NCBI RefSeq assembly: GCF_025961225.1 | Contig: NZ_JAOQNG010000001.1 | Coordinates: 2,638,001 to 2,702,000, forward strand | Direction of reading: 5' to 3' | Source: Azospirillum canadense | GTDB lineage: Bacteria > Pseudomonadota > Alphaproteobacteria > Azospirillales > Azospirillaceae | Length of the DNA: 64,000 nt | Part shown: positions 36,245 to 45,374 of the stretch, in pieces | Position numbering within the stretch: the first letter of the stretch is position 1 | Layout: each line of letters starts with the position of its first letter | The notes under the pieces: generated by a model | Told to the model about the DNA's origin: nothing | What the model saw: only the letters and a program-made list of their open reading frames with translations | The model's database searches: none | Program-made: the position numbers and the translations under genes

Positions 36245-36283
36245 TTGGGGGGAGTGGTGGCCCAACGCCACCACTCCCCCCCA
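36245..36283. terminator. Bidirectional terminator between xseA and the YkgJ-family gene
   Basis: Perfect 17-bp stem: TTGGGGGGAGTGGTGGC (36245-36261) and its complement (36267-36283) around CCAAC. It fits exactly between the convergent stop codons. Confidence 0.8.
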
Positions 36284-36292
36284 ATTAGGTAT

Positions 36293-37087
36293 TCAGATCA
36301 CCCCCTGTCCCACCAACCGCTCCCGCTCCGCGCGGATCATCGCCGTGTAGGTCAGGCCCAGCCGCGCGCGGCGGCTCTCCGGTGGAGGTGCCAGCACCGG
36401 GAAGGGGGACTCGCCGGCCAGCCAGCGGTCGAACAGGGTCGGGTCGCAAAGCGCGGTGTGCAGGCCTAGCGACAGTTCGGTCGGCTCCACGCTCAATCCG
36501 CGGGCGTCCAGCGCCAATTCCACCGCGACGAGGACGGCGCCGGCCAGCGGTTTCGGCTCTTGCAGCACGGGGACCGGCTTGTCGCCAGGGCGGAGCGTGC
36601 CCTTGTTGCGGAATTCCCGCTCGCAGGCTGTGCGCAGCAGCGACAGGTGGGAGCGGCAGGGGATCGGCCGCGCTGCGTAGGCCGTGCACAGGCCCGTCTT
36701 GCGGTCCAGCATGGCGCAGGGAATGCGCGCCGCGCGCCGCTCCGCGTGGCCGAGGGCGGCGATGCGCGGGGCGTCCTGGTCCAGGCGGCGGCGCAGTTCG
36801 GCTTGCCGCTCCGGCGCCCAGGAGGTGACGGCGTCAAACATGCCCAACAGCTCCGCCGGGCCGACGGCGATGTGCTGGTGGCAGCAGAAGGCACAGCCGG
36901 ACTTGCAGCCGACGCGCCGGCCGGACGTCGCCACATCCGCCGCGATGCCGTCGATCAGGCCTTGCGCCGCTTCATGCCCGGCGCGGATGGCGGCCAGCAC
37001 GCCCTCGCGCGTCGGGCATTCCCCCAGAGTGTCGAGGGTGACGCCGTAGGCCTTGGCGATAAGGCCATCGAGGCCGCCCGCCGCCAC
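36293..37087 (-). CDS. YkgJ-family cysteine-cluster protein
   Basis: 264 residues. The conserved cluster is GCKSGCAFCCHQHIAV (C-x3-C-x2-CC, about residues 61-70), then IPCAMLDRKTGLCTAYAARPIPCRSHLSL with three further cysteines near residues 123-145. This is the UPF0153/YkgJ zinc- or iron-chelating cluster; the biochemical role is not known. It starts 3 bases after the pyrC stop, so the two are co-transcribed. Nothing else ties it to pyrimidine synthesis. Confidence 0.87.
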   Translation of the reverse strand: MAAGGLDGLIAKAYGVTLDTLGECPTREGVLAAIRAGHEAAQGLIDGIAADVATSGRRVGCKSGCAFCCHQHIAVGPAELLGMFDAVTSWAPERQAELRRRLDQDAPRIAALGHAERRAARIPCAMLDRKTGLCTAYAARPIPCRSHLSLLRTACEREFRNKGTLRPGDKPVPVLQEPKPLAGAVLVAVELALDARGLSVEPTELSLGLHTALCDPTLFDRWLAGESPFPVLAPPPESRRARLGLTYTAMIRAERERLVGQGVI

Positions 37088-37090
37088 TGG

Positions 37091-38146
37091 TCAGGCCGCC
37101 CCGGCGAAGGACCAGCGCGTGGTCTCGCCGCTGCGGAAGGGCAGCACGGCGTCGCCGTCGGCGGTCAGCACGATGTCCGGCGTGGTCGACTCCGTGCGCT
37201 CCAGCACGACCTTGTCCTCGGCGACCGGCAGGCCGTAGAAGCGCGGACCGTTCAGGCTGGCGAAGGCCTCCAGCTTGTCCAGCGCACCCGCCTGCTCGAA
37301 GGCCTCGGCGTAGAGTTCCAGGGCGTTGGCGGCGGTGAAGCAGCCGGCGCAGCCGCAGGCGCTCTCCTTCGCGGTGACGGCGTGCGGGGCGGTGTCGGTG
37401 CCCAGGAAGAACGGCCCCTCGCCCGACGTCGCGGCCTCCAGCAGGGCCACGCGATGCGTCTCGCGCTTGGCGATCGGCAGGCAGTAGAGGTGCGGGCGGA
37501 TGCCGCCCTGGAAGATGTGGCTGCGGTTGATCAGCAGGTGGTGCGCGGTGATGGTCGCTCCCACCCGACCGGAGGTAGCGTGGTCGCACACGAAGGCCAC
37601 GGCCTCGGCCGTGGTGCAATGCTCCAGCACCACGCGCAGGGTCTTGTGCCGCTCCAGCAGCGGGCTCAGCACTTTGTCGATGAACACGGCCTCACGGTCG
37701 AAGATGTCGACGTGGGCGTCGGTGACCTCGCCGTGGATCAGCAGCGGCATGCCGATCTCGGCCATGCGCTCCAGCACGCCGGCGATCTTGCCGAGGTCGG
37801 TGACGCCGTGCGCGCTGTTGGTGGTGGCGTTGGCCGGGTAGAGCTTGGCCGCGGTGAAGACGCCGTCCTGGAAGCCCTGCGCCAGGTCGTCGGCGTCGGT
37901 GCCGTCGGTCAGGTAGGCGGTCATCAGCGGCGTGAAGGACATGCCGTCCGGCAGGGCCGCCAGGATGCGCTCCCGATAGGCCACGGCGTCGGCCGCCTTG
38001 GTCACCGGCGGCTTCAGGTTCGGCATGATGATGGCGCGGCCGAACTGGCGGGCGGTGAAGGGCAGCACGGCCTTCAGCATGGCGCCGTCGCGCAGGTGCA
38101 CGTGCCAGTCGTCGGGACGGCGAAGGACGAGGCGATCGGTGGGCAT
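37091..38146 (-). CDS. pyrC: Dihydroorotase, class II
   Basis: 351 residues, matching E. coli-type PyrC. It cyclises carbamoyl aspartate to dihydroorotate in pyrimidine synthesis. Zinc ligands are His15 and His17 ([10 protein letters not shown]), the carboxylated Lys101 ([14 protein letters not shown]), His138 (LLIHGEV), His176 ([10 protein letters not shown]) and the aspartate in [10 protein letters not shown]. The ATG at 38146 begins at [15 protein letters not shown]; the longer frame to 39538 is antisense to hisS. It forms a unit with the YkgJ-family gene and is divergent from hisS. Confidence 0.97.
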   Translation of the reverse strand: MPTDRLVLRRPDDWHVHLRDGAMLKAVLPFTARQFGRAIIMPNLKPPVTKAADAVAYRERILAALPDGMSFTPLMTAYLTDGTDADDLAQGFQDGVFTAAKLYPANATTNSAHGVTDLGKIAGVLERMAEIGMPLLIHGEVTDAHVDIFDREAVFIDKVLSPLLERHKTLRVVLEHCTTAEAVAFVCDHATSGRVGATITAHHLLINRSHIFQGGIRPHLYCLPIAKRETHRVALLEAATSGEGPFFLGTDTAPHAVTAKESACGCAGCFTAANALELYAEAFEQAGALDKLEAFASLNGPRFYGLPVAEDKVVLERTESTTPDIVLTADGDAVLPFRSGETTRWSFAGAA

Positions 38147-38263
38147 GGCGGCTCCGGCGCGGACAAGAACTGGGGTTGCCGGTGTTCTAGCCCCTTCCGG
38201 CCTTGACGGAAAGCCGCTAAAACCGTGCCCTTCCGTGAGATCTTCGAAGCCGGACCCGCGCCG

Positions 38264-39613
38264 ATGAGCCTGATCACCCCCCGCACCCCGCCCGGAACGA
38301 TGGAGCTGCTGCCGCGCCAGCAGGTGGCCTTCCAGCGTCTGCTCGACACCATCCGCCGCGGCTACGAGCGGTTCGGCTTCGTCCCCGTCGAAACACCGGT
38401 CTTCGAGACGGTGGAAACGCTGCTGACCAAGTCCGGCGGCGAGACGGAGAAGCAGGTCTATTTCGTGCAGTCCACCGGCGCGATCCAGCAGGGCCACAAG
38501 CCGGACATCGCGCTGCGCTTCGACCTGACCGTGCCGCTCGCCCGCTATGTGGCGGAGCATGAGCGCGACCTCGCCTTCCCCTTCCGCCGCTACCAGATCC
38601 AGCGCGTCTACCGCGGGGAGCGTGCGCAGCGCGGCCGCTTCCGCGAATTCTACCAGTGCGACATCGACGTGATCGGCAAGGACAGCCTGTCGCCGCACTA
38701 CGACGCGGAAATCCCGGCGGTCATCTACCACGTCTTCCGCGAGCTGGACTTCGGCGGCTTCACCATCAACGTGAACAACCGCAAGGTCCTGCTGGGCCTG
38801 CTTGACGGGCTGGGCGTCGACGACGCCGAAAAGCGCGTCCTGGTCCTGCGCGAGATCGACAAGCTGGACAAGATCGGCCGCGACAAGGTGCGCGACAGCC
38901 TGACGGGCCTCGGCATGGCGCCGGACGCCGCGGAGAAGATCCTGTCCCTGATCGACGCCAAGGGCACGAACGAGGAGACGCTGGCCGCGCTGAACGCGCT
39001 GGGCATCGAGAACGAGACTTTCCGCCAGGGCGTGTCGGAGCTGACCACGGTCATCGAGGGGCTGAAGGCCTTCCAGGTGCCGGACGGCGTGGTGCGCATC
39101 AACCTCGCCATCGCGCGCGGGCTCGACTACTACACCGGCACGGTCTACGAGACCTTCCTGAACGACCATCCGGGCATCGGCAGCGTCTGCTCCGGCGGCC
39201 GCTACGACAATCTGGCGAGCCACTACACCAAGTCGAAGCTGCCGGGCGTTGGCATCTCCATCGGGGCCACGCGCCTGTTCTACCAGCTGATGGAAGCCGG
39301 CATCATCAAGGACGGCGGCGCCACGGCCGAGGTGCTGGTGACCCAGATGGACCCGGCGCTGTCCGCCGACTACTACGGTCTGGCGACGACGCTGCGCGCG
39401 GCCGGCATCAACACGGAAATCCAGCTGGACGGCGGCAAGATCGCCAAGCAGATGAAGTACGCGGACCGCGCGGGCATTCCGGTCGTGGTCCTGATGGGAT
39501 CGGACGAGAAAGCCCGCGGCACCGCCACCCTGAAGCATCTGGTCAAGGGCGAGCAGGTCGAGGTGCCGCTGGATCAGATCGCGGAGAAGGCGAAGGCGTT
39601 GCTGGGGCGGTAA
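38264..39613 (+). CDS. hisS: Histidyl-tRNA synthetase
   Basis: 449 residues from [17 protein letters not shown]; an upstream ATG at 38225 would add 13. Class II motifs: [15 protein letters not shown] (motif 1 region), [17 protein letters not shown] and [30 protein letters not shown] as motif 2 (given in parts), then the histidine-binding [13 protein letters not shown] and GGRYDNL, with [12 protein letters not shown] as motif 3. A C-terminal anticodon-binding domain ends the protein. It charges tRNA-His. A hairpin follows its stop. Confidence 0.96.
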   Translation: MSLITPRTPPGTMELLPRQQVAFQRLLDTIRRGYERFGFVPVETPVFETVETLLTKSGGETEKQVYFVQSTGAIQQGHKPDIALRFDLTVPLARYVAEHERDLAFPFRRYQIQRVYRGERAQRGRFREFYQCDIDVIGKDSLSPHYDAEIPAVIYHVFRELDFGGFTINVNNRKVLLGLLDGLGVDDAEKRVLVLREIDKLDKIGRDKVRDSLTGLGMAPDAAEKILSLIDAKGTNEETLAALNALGIENETFRQGVSELTTVIEGLKAFQVPDGVVRINLAIARGLDYYTGTVYETFLNDHPGIGSVCSGGRYDNLASHYTKSKLPGVGISIGATRLFYQLMEAGIIKDGGATAEVLVTQMDPALSADYYGLATTLRAAGINTEIQLDGGKIAKQMKYADRAGIPVVVLMGSDEKARGTATLKHLVKGEQVEVPLDQIAEKAKALLGR

Positions 39614-39617
39614 TCGG

Positions 39618-39641
39618 ATGAGGGGGCGCTGCCCCCCTCAT
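39618..39641. terminator. Hairpin between hisS and the acyltransferase gene
   Basis: ATGAGGGGGC (39618-39627), loop GCT, GCCCCCCTCAT (39631-39641). It overlaps the last codons of the convergent acyltransferase gene and can end hisS transcripts, although no T-run follows. Confidence 0.5.
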
Positions 39642-40606
39642 ACCTTCCCCACCAGCGCCACCTTCGTGATCGGCTTCTGCGACGCCAGGGCCTCCAGCAG
39701 CATCGGGCCGGCGATGCCGGCGATCAGCGCCGCGAGGAACAGCGCCAGATCCGGCAGGTGCAGGCGTTGCGCCAGGATGCGGGCGCCGGCGGTGAAGAAG
39801 GCGTGGTGCAGGTAGATGCTGTAGGAATGCCCGCCGATCCGCCGGAAGAAAGCGCTGGACGGCATCACCCGCAGCAACGCCATCGCCCCGCACATGCCGC
39901 AGAGCACCGGCACCGGGCTGCCCCAGGCCATCGCCCGGTGGTCCACCAGCGCCGTCTGGTGCATCGCGATGCCCAGCACCAGCCCGGTCACCGTCAGGCC
40001 GATCATCTCCGGCCGGCGGAACAGGTCGGGGAAGCGGGTGAAGGCCACGCCCAGCAGGAAGTGGGGCAGCAGGATCATCGCCTCGTTCACCGAGAAGGGG
40101 TTGTCCGGCACGCTGAGCGTCAGGCAGGCGGCGAGCGCCACGGTGAACAGCGCCAGGAAGGGCAGCGGCCGCGTCGTGATCGCAAAGCCGTCCAGTGCCC
40201 CGACCAGCAGGAAGATCAGGAACAGCGACTGCAAGTACCAGAAGTGCGCGTAGGAAAAGACGTAGATCCGCCATATCTCCGTCGGCGCGTAGGCCCCGTG
40301 CGCGCCGGGGGCCATCGCCTGCATCAGGTAGAACAGGGTGGAGATTGTCACGAAGGGGATCAGCAGCCGCCGCAGCTTCTTGCCGTAGAAGGCCCCCAGC
40401 CGATCGCCCGTCGCCGGGCGGAAGGCGTAGACGAGGCCCGACAGGAAGGTGAACAGCGGCATCCGGATCGGCTCGAAGCTGCTGGTCACGTAGCGATACC
40501 AGCTATCGTCGCCGACCTGCATCCCCGACCCCGGAACGCCGACCACATGGTAGGCGACGAGCAGGAAGCAGGCGAGGCCGCGCAACTCATTGATGTTGTA
40601 TGACAT
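39638..40606 (-). CDS. Acyltransferase 3 family membrane protein
   Basis: 322 residues from the ATG at 40606 (MSYNINELRG); an ATG at 40621 adds five. About ten membrane helices are evident. The family's first block, INELRGLACFLLVAYHV, carries the catalytic-type His, and the second, MPLFTFLSGLVYAFRP, follows near residue 50. IGGHSYSIYLHHAF near residue 260 is the typical late block. Such enzymes O-acetylate sugars of surface polysaccharides, lipids or Nod-like factors. The target is unknown, and no polysaccharide genes adjoin it. Confidence 0.87.
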   Translation of the reverse strand: MSYNINELRGLACFLLVAYHVVGVPGSGMQVGDDSWYRYVTSSFEPIRMPLFTFLSGLVYAFRPATGDRLGAFYGKKLRRLLIPFVTISTLFYLMQAMAPGAHGAYAPTEIWRIYVFSYAHFWYLQSLFLIFLLVGALDGFAITTRPLPFLALFTVALAACLTLSVPDNPFSVNEAMILLPHFLLGVAFTRFPDLFRRPEMIGLTVTGLVLGIAMHQTALVDHRAMAWGSPVPVLCGMCGAMALLRVMPSSAFFRRIGGHSYSIYLHHAFFTAGARILAQRLHLPDLALFLAALIAGIAGPMLLEALASQKPITKVALVGKV

Positions 40607-40850
40607 CCGGCGTTGGAGCATGCGAACGCGGCCCGGGGAGGGCCTTCCCTTCCTGATTGAGTGGGGATCGTCCGCCCACGAACGGGACGGACTTCCGGAG
40701 AATGTGGGGTCTCACCCGTCCGGCCAAGATCACCATTAGGAATTTGAGCGAAATTCGGAAGATACCCGTTCGGCTGTCCCGACCGGCGAAGCGGTTTCGA
40801 ACAGGCAAACCGCAAGGGTTTGACAGTCTTAACCACACCACTCAGAAGAG

Positions 40851-40886
40851 AATTCGTGGCATCGGTGCCACGGAACGCCACGAATT
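40851..40886. promoter_or_regulatory. Three CGTGGC/GCCACG half-sites upstream of the large PBP gene
   Basis: In the 450-base intergenic region, AATTCGTGGC (40851-40860) and GCCACGAATT (40877-40886) form a perfect 10-bp dyad, and a middle GCCACG (40866-40871) pairs alternatively with the first arm. The rest of the region (40607-41059) shows no gene. It has an A/T-richer stretch near 40930-40965 and a TTGACA at 40820 without a fitting -10. An operator or attenuating structure is possible. Confidence 0.35.
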
Positions 40887-41059
40887 GGTGTTACGCCGAT
40901 TTCGAGGTGGATTCGACAGCCTTGGCGGGAAAGAGTTACACAGGTTATTAACCAACCGACCCCTACATTTCGGCCGCATCGCTGGACGAGGTTCGCCAGC
41001 ATTTTAACCAATTCGCGGTGGTTTTCGTTGCAATCCGCGAGGGACAGGCTGGAGCCGAC

Positions 41060-44000
41060 ATGACTCGGGTGTGGTGGCGCCGTGCAATCTGGGGTTTAGC
41101 CTTCGCGGCGACGGCGGCCGGCGTCGGCTATGCCGCGCGGGAGGAGATGAACACCTCGCGGTTGCAGGCCCGGCTGCTGTCCGCCTACGCCCGCGACATG
41201 ACCTACACCTTGCGCGAAGGGCCGAACCCGGCCGCGCGCACCCCCACCCAGGGCCCCTACAACGAACGCCTCGGCTACATCGGCCTGCCGAGCTATCTGA
41301 AGTCGCTGACCGACGACATGTACACGATCGAGATGCAGGCGCAGATCTCGCCGAAGCTCGATTCCTTCATGGCCGCGGGCGGCTTCCCCATCTACCACGA
41401 GAAGACGCGGGCCGGCTTCACCCTGTTGGACCGCAGCGGCGCCACCATGTTCTCCGCCCGCTACCCGGAGCGGACCTTCACCAGCTTCGAGGACGTGCCG
41501 CCGCTGGTCGCCAAGACCCTGCTGTTCATCGAGAACCGCGAGCTGCTGAACGAGGACGAGCCGCGCCGCAACCCGGCGGTGGAGTGGGACCGCTTCGCCG
41601 GCGCCGTGCTGATGCTGCCGGTGCAGTGGCTGAAGCCGGGCTCGCGCTCCCCCGGCGGCTCCACGCTCGCCACGCAGATCGAGAAGTACCGCCATTCCCC
41701 CGACGGCCAGACCACCGGGGTGACGGAGAAGCTGCGCCAGATGCTCTCCGCCAGCGTGCGCGCCTACCTTGATGGCGAGGAGACGGGCGCGCACCGCCGC
41801 CGCATCCTGGTGGACTACCTGAACTCCACGCCGCTGACCGCGCGGGCCGGCTTCGGCGAGGTGAACGGGCTGGGCGACGGGCTGTGGGCCTGGTTCGGCA
41901 CCGACCTCGCCATTGCCGAGAAGGTGCTGTCGGAGGAGCCGGCGGACGCCCGCGCGTTGCAGCTGAAGGCCCTGGCCTACAAGCAGGTGCTGAGCCTGCT
42001 GCTGGCCCAGCGCCGCCCGTCTTACTACCTGATCCAGGACCGGCAGGCGCTGGAGCGGCTGGCGAACAGCCACCTGCGCGTGATCCAGCAGGCCGGCGTT
42101 ATCGACGAGACGTTGCGCGACGCCGCCCTGAACCTGACGCTGAAGTTCCGGGACGAGCCGCCGCAGCCGCAAAGCGCCAACTTCGTGGAGCAGAAGGCGA
42201 CCAACGCCATCCGCGCGCGCCTGCTGTCCATGCTGGGCGTGCCCAGCCTCTACCAGCTCGACCGCACAGACCTGACGGCGGAGAGCACGCTGGATGCGCC
42301 GACCCAGCAGCGGGTGGTGGAGGTGCTGGCCAAGTTGAACGAGCCGGCCTTCGCCGCCCAGATGGGCCTGACGGGGGAGCGGCTGCTGGACGTCAAGAAC
42401 AGCGACCTGTCGAAGATCATCTACTCCGTCACGCTGTACGAGCGCGGGCCGGACGCCAACTACCTGCGCGTCCAGGCCGACAATTTGGACCAGCCGCTGG
42501 ACATCAACGAGGGCGCCAAGCTCGACCTGGGCTCCACGGCGAAGCTGCGCACGCTGTCCACCTACCTGGAGATCGTGGCGGAGCTGCACACCCGCTACGC
42601 CCACTTGCCCAAGGACTTCCTGGCCGACGTGGAGGAGGAGGCGTCCGACAACCTGACGCGCTGGGCCGCCAGCTGGCTGGCCGCCAGCCCCGGCCGCGGC
42701 CTGGGCGCCATGCTCGACGCTGCCATGGAGCGCCGCTATTCGGCGAACCCGGGGGAGGCCTTCTTCACCGGCGGCGGTGTCCACACCTTCGTGAACTTCA
42801 ACCCGAAGGACAACGGCAGCATCATGCCGCTGACGGAGGCGCTGCGGAACTCCGTCAACCTGCCCTTCATCCGCCTGATGCGCGACATCGTGCAGTTCTA
42901 CATGGCGGAGGGCGGCGACGACTCGACCGACATCCTCCACAACCCCGACCATCCGGCCCGCCAAGCCTACCTCGCCCGCTTCGCGGACAAGGAGGGCAGC
43001 GACTTCCTGAACCGCTTCTACAGCAGCTACCGCAAGCGCACGCCGGACGAGGCGCTGACCATGCTGGCAGCGCGGTCCCGTCCCATGCCGCACCGCCTGT
43101 CGGTGATCTTCCGTTATGTCCGTCCCGACGCGGGCGTGAAGGAGTTCGGCGCCTTCCTGCGCGCCCGCCTGCCCGACGCCAAGCTGGACGACGGCGACAT
43201 CGCCTCGCTCTATTCCAAGTACGGACCGGACAAGTTCCCGCTGAACGACCTCGGCTACCTCGCGCGCGTCCACCCGTTGGAGTTGTGGCTGGTCGCCTAC
43301 CTTCAGAAGCACCCCGACGCCAAGCGGCACGAGGCGCTGGAGGCCAGCGTCCAGCAGCGCCAGGAAAGCTACAAGTGGCTGTTCAAGAAGGGACAGGCGG
43401 CGCAGAACACGCGCATCCGCATCGGCCTGGAGGAAGAAGCTTTCCAGCGCATCACCGAGCAGTGGCGCAAGCTGGGCTACCCGTTCGAAACGCTGGTGCC
43501 GTCCTTCGCCACCGCCATCGGCAGCTCCGCCGACCGGCCGGCCGCGCTGGCGGAGCTGGTGGGCATCATCCAGAACGACGGCGTCCGCCAGCCGACCGTG
43601 CGCGTGAAGAAACTGCACTTTGCCGCCGGCACGCCCTATGAGGCCATCGTCGGCCTGGGCGAGATGCGCGGCCAGCGCGTGATGAAGCCGGAGGTGGCCT
43701 CGACCCTGCGCAAGGCGCTGATGGACGTGGCGCAGAACGGCACGGCCAAGCGGGTCTGGGGCTCCTTCAAGGACGCGTCGGGGCAAGTCATTCCGATGGG
43801 CGGCAAGACCGGCACCGGCGACCACCGGCTCGACCGCTACGGCCCCGGCGGCCACCTGATCGAATCGCGCGCGGTGAACCGGACGGCGACCTTCGCCTTC
43901 TACATCGGCGACCGCTTCTTCGGCACCATGACCGCCTTCGTGCACGGGCCGGAGGCCGACAACTACCACTTCACCAGCGCCCTGCCCGCCCAGCTGCTGA

Positions 44001-44122
44001 AGAGCATCGCCCCGGCGCTCCAGCCGCTGATCGACCCAGGCGTGACCAAGACAGCCGACAAGACCACCGACACGGCCTCCGACAGGGCCACCGACCGGTC
44101 CAAGCCGCGGACGGGGTTGTAG
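41060..44122 (+). CDS. Very large divergent class A penicillin-binding protein (GT51 plus transpeptidase)
   Basis: 1020 residues from the ATG at 41060 (GGAG 6 bases upstream). An N-terminal membrane helix (RRAIWGLAFAATAAGVGYAA) places it in the periplasm. A divergent GT51 domain has the catalytic-type Glu in LLFIENRELL (about 156), PGGSTLATQIEK (about 198) and RRRILVDYLNSTPLTA. The transpeptidase has all three penicillin-binding motifs: S-T-A-K (about 491, LDLGSTAKLRTL), S-V-N (about 595) and KTGTG (about 914). The gap of about 300 residues between SxN and KTG is far larger than in PBP1a/1b and holds a helical insertion. The His after the GT51 glutamate is lost. It is a single gene; cell-wall synthesis at a special site is inferred. 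Confidence 0.87.
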   Translation: MTRVWWRRAIWGLAFAATAAGVGYAAREEMNTSRLQARLLSAYARDMTYTLREGPNPAARTPTQGPYNERLGYIGLPSYLKSLTDDMYTIEMQAQISPKLDSFMAAGGFPIYHEKTRAGFTLLDRSGATMFSARYPERTFTSFEDVPPLVAKTLLFIENRELLNEDEPRRNPAVEWDRFAGAVLMLPVQWLKPGSRSPGGSTLATQIEKYRHSPDGQTTGVTEKLRQMLSASVRAYLDGEETGAHRRRILVDYLNSTPLTARAGFGEVNGLGDGLWAWFGTDLAIAEKVLSEEPADARALQLKALAYKQVLSLLLAQRRPSYYLIQDRQALERLANSHLRVIQQAGVIDETLRDAALNLTLKFRDEPPQPQSANFVEQKATNAIRARLLSMLGVPSLYQLDRTDLTAESTLDAPTQQRVVEVLAKLNEPAFAAQMGLTGERLLDVKNSDLSKIIYSVTLYERGPDANYLRVQADNLDQPLDINEGAKLDLGSTAKLRTLSTYLEIVAELHTRYAHLPKDFLADVEEEASDNLTRWAASWLAASPGRGLGAMLDAAMERRYSANPGEAFFTGGGVHTFVNFNPKDNGSIMPLTEALRNSVNLPFIRLMRDIVQFYMAEGGDDSTDILHNPDHPARQAYLARFADKEGSDFLNRFYSSYRKRTPDEALTMLAARSRPMPHRLSVIFRYVRPDAGVKEFGAFLRARLPDAKLDDGDIASLYSKYGPDKFPLNDLGYLARVHPLELWLVAYLQKHPDAKRHEALEASVQQRQESYKWLFKKGQAAQNTRIRIGLEEEAFQRITEQWRKLGYPFETLVPSFATAIGSSADRPAALAELVGIIQNDGVRQPTVRVKKLHFAAGTPYEAIVGLGEMRGQRVMKPEVASTLRKALMDVAQNGTAKRVWGSFKDASGQVIPMGGKTGTGDHRLDRYGPGGHLIESRAVNRTATFAFYIGDRFFGTMTAFVHGPEADNYHFTSALPAQLLKSIAPALQPLIDPGVTKTADKTTDTASDRATDRSKPRTGL

Positions 44123-44138
44123 GAGGCGCCAGCTATCC

Positions 44139-44330
44139 CTTCTCCCCCCTGGCCTCTCGCGCCCGCTTGCGGGCGCTGCCGGCGACAGGCGGCCTCTGGC
44201 CGCCGAGAGCGGGAGAAGGTTGGGATGAGGGGGCGGCCGCAGGCCGGAAACGCAGGCTCATTGCAGTGGGTTGACGCCCTTCGGGCGCCCCCTCACCCAA
44301 ACCCTCTCCCCAGGGGGGAGAGGGCTTTTT
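44139..44330. repeat. Two adjacent palindromic intergenic repeats
   Basis: The first (44139-44222) has outer arms CCTTCTCCC / GGGAGAAGG and inner pairs (CTCTCG...CGAGAG, GCGCCCGC-TT-GCGGGCGC, GGCGGCC-TCT-GGCCGCC). The second (44288-44330) is CCCTCACCCAAACCCTCTCC followed by a loop and GGAGAGGG. CCTCTCCC-type palindromes of this kind are widespread intergenic repeats in proteobacteria. They lie between the PBP gene and the next gene and probably terminate transcription. Confidence 0.55.
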
Positions 44331-44420
44331 CGCGGCCCCCGCCGCGGCTTTGCCGCATGGCGCAGCGGCGGCGAGCGTGCCAGGATGGCGCTCTCTCCAC
44401 CCGACCGCCGGGCCTCCCCC

Positions 44421-45314
44421 ATGCCGCGCCGCCACCTGTTCGCCCTGGCCATCCTTTGCCTCGCCCTCCTGATCGGAGCCACGGCCGCAAGAGCCGCCGA
44501 TCCAACCGCCAGTGGCCCTGTCGCGGGCATGGAGCGGGTGAGCTTCGCCAGCCGCGCCGACCTGGGGACGGACGCGCCGCTGGACCTCGTCGGGTATCTC
44601 AGTCGGCCGGACGGGCCGGGTCCATTCCCGGCCGCGGTCCTTCTGCACGGCTGCGGCGGCATCCAGCGCAACACGGCGGTCTGGCGCCGCTTCTTCACCG
44701 AACGCGGCTACGCCGTCTTCGCGGTGGACAGCTTCGGCCCGCGCGGCGTGAAGGAGATCTGCCACGACGCCGGGGTGGTCACCTGGAGCATGCGCGGGGC
44801 GGACGCCTTCGGCGCGCTCGATTACTTGGCGGCGCAACCCTTCGTGCGCGCCGACTCGGTGCTGGTCATGGGCTTCTCCCACGGGGCGGGCATCGCGCTG
44901 GACGCCGCCTCCCTGCGCCCGCTGAACGGAAAGCCGAACGAGCGGCGGAGCGATGCTCCCCGTTTCCGGGCGGCGCTGGCCCTGTACCCGGCCTGCGGCT
45001 ACAAGGTGCGGCAGGAGGCCGATTATCGGATTCCCGTCTTCATCGGCATCGGGGCGGCCGACGACTGGACCCCCGCCCCCGCCTGCGAGACGCTGCTGGC
45101 ACGCCATCACGGCGCGGCGCCGATGGAACTGCGGCTGTACGTGGGCGCGGCCCATTCCTTCGACAACGTGGACCGGCCGGTCACCCGTCTGCAAAACGTG
45201 CTGAATCGGAACAGCCCAGGCGGTCGCGGCGCAACCGTCGGTGGAAGCCCGGAGTCGCTGGCGGCCTTGCAGACCGACTTGGCCCAGTTCCTCGCAGCAG
45301 AAACACAGAGATAA
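44421..45314 (+). CDS. Exported dienelactone-hydrolase-family protein
   Basis: 297 residues from MPRRHLFALAILCLALLIG, whose first 26 residues are a signal peptide ending ARAADP; starts at 44271 or 44385 would bury it behind a Pro/Arg-rich leader. The mature part is an alpha/beta hydrolase: AAVLLHGCGGIQRN (oxyanion region), the nucleophile elbow VMGFSHGAGIAL (Ser), the acid probably in IGIGAADDWTPAP and the histidine in VGAAHSFDN. DLH enzymes normally use Cys; here it is Ser. A periplasmic esterase or hydrolase is inferred; substrate unknown. The start codon lacks a clear ribosome site. Confidence 0.8.
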   Translation: MPRRHLFALAILCLALLIGATAARAADPTASGPVAGMERVSFASRADLGTDAPLDLVGYLSRPDGPGPFPAAVLLHGCGGIQRNTAVWRRFFTERGYAVFAVDSFGPRGVKEICHDAGVVTWSMRGADAFGALDYLAAQPFVRADSVLVMGFSHGAGIALDAASLRPLNGKPNERRSDAPRFRAALALYPACGYKVRQEADYRIPVFIGIGAADDWTPAPACETLLARHHGAAPMELRLYVGAAHSFDNVDRPVTRLQNVLNRNSPGGRGATVGGSPESLAALQTDLAQFLAAETQR

Positions 45315-45374
45315 TCTCCGCCAGTATTCGAATGATAGTTGCACCATGGCTGCCGAACCGTCTAAAAAAGAGGC

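Noticed and set aside
38147..39538. N-terminal extension of pyrC opposite hisS
   Set aside because: Dihydroorotase begins a few residues before [10 protein letters not shown]; the extension has no conserved residues.
40820..40848. TTGACA as promoter of the PBP gene
   Set aside because: The sequence 16-18 bases downstream (CAGAAG region) does not resemble a -10 box.
41096..43969. 957-codon minus-strand frame opposite the large PBP gene
   Set aside because: The plus-strand PBP has all three transpeptidase motifs, and the antisense protein is low complexity.
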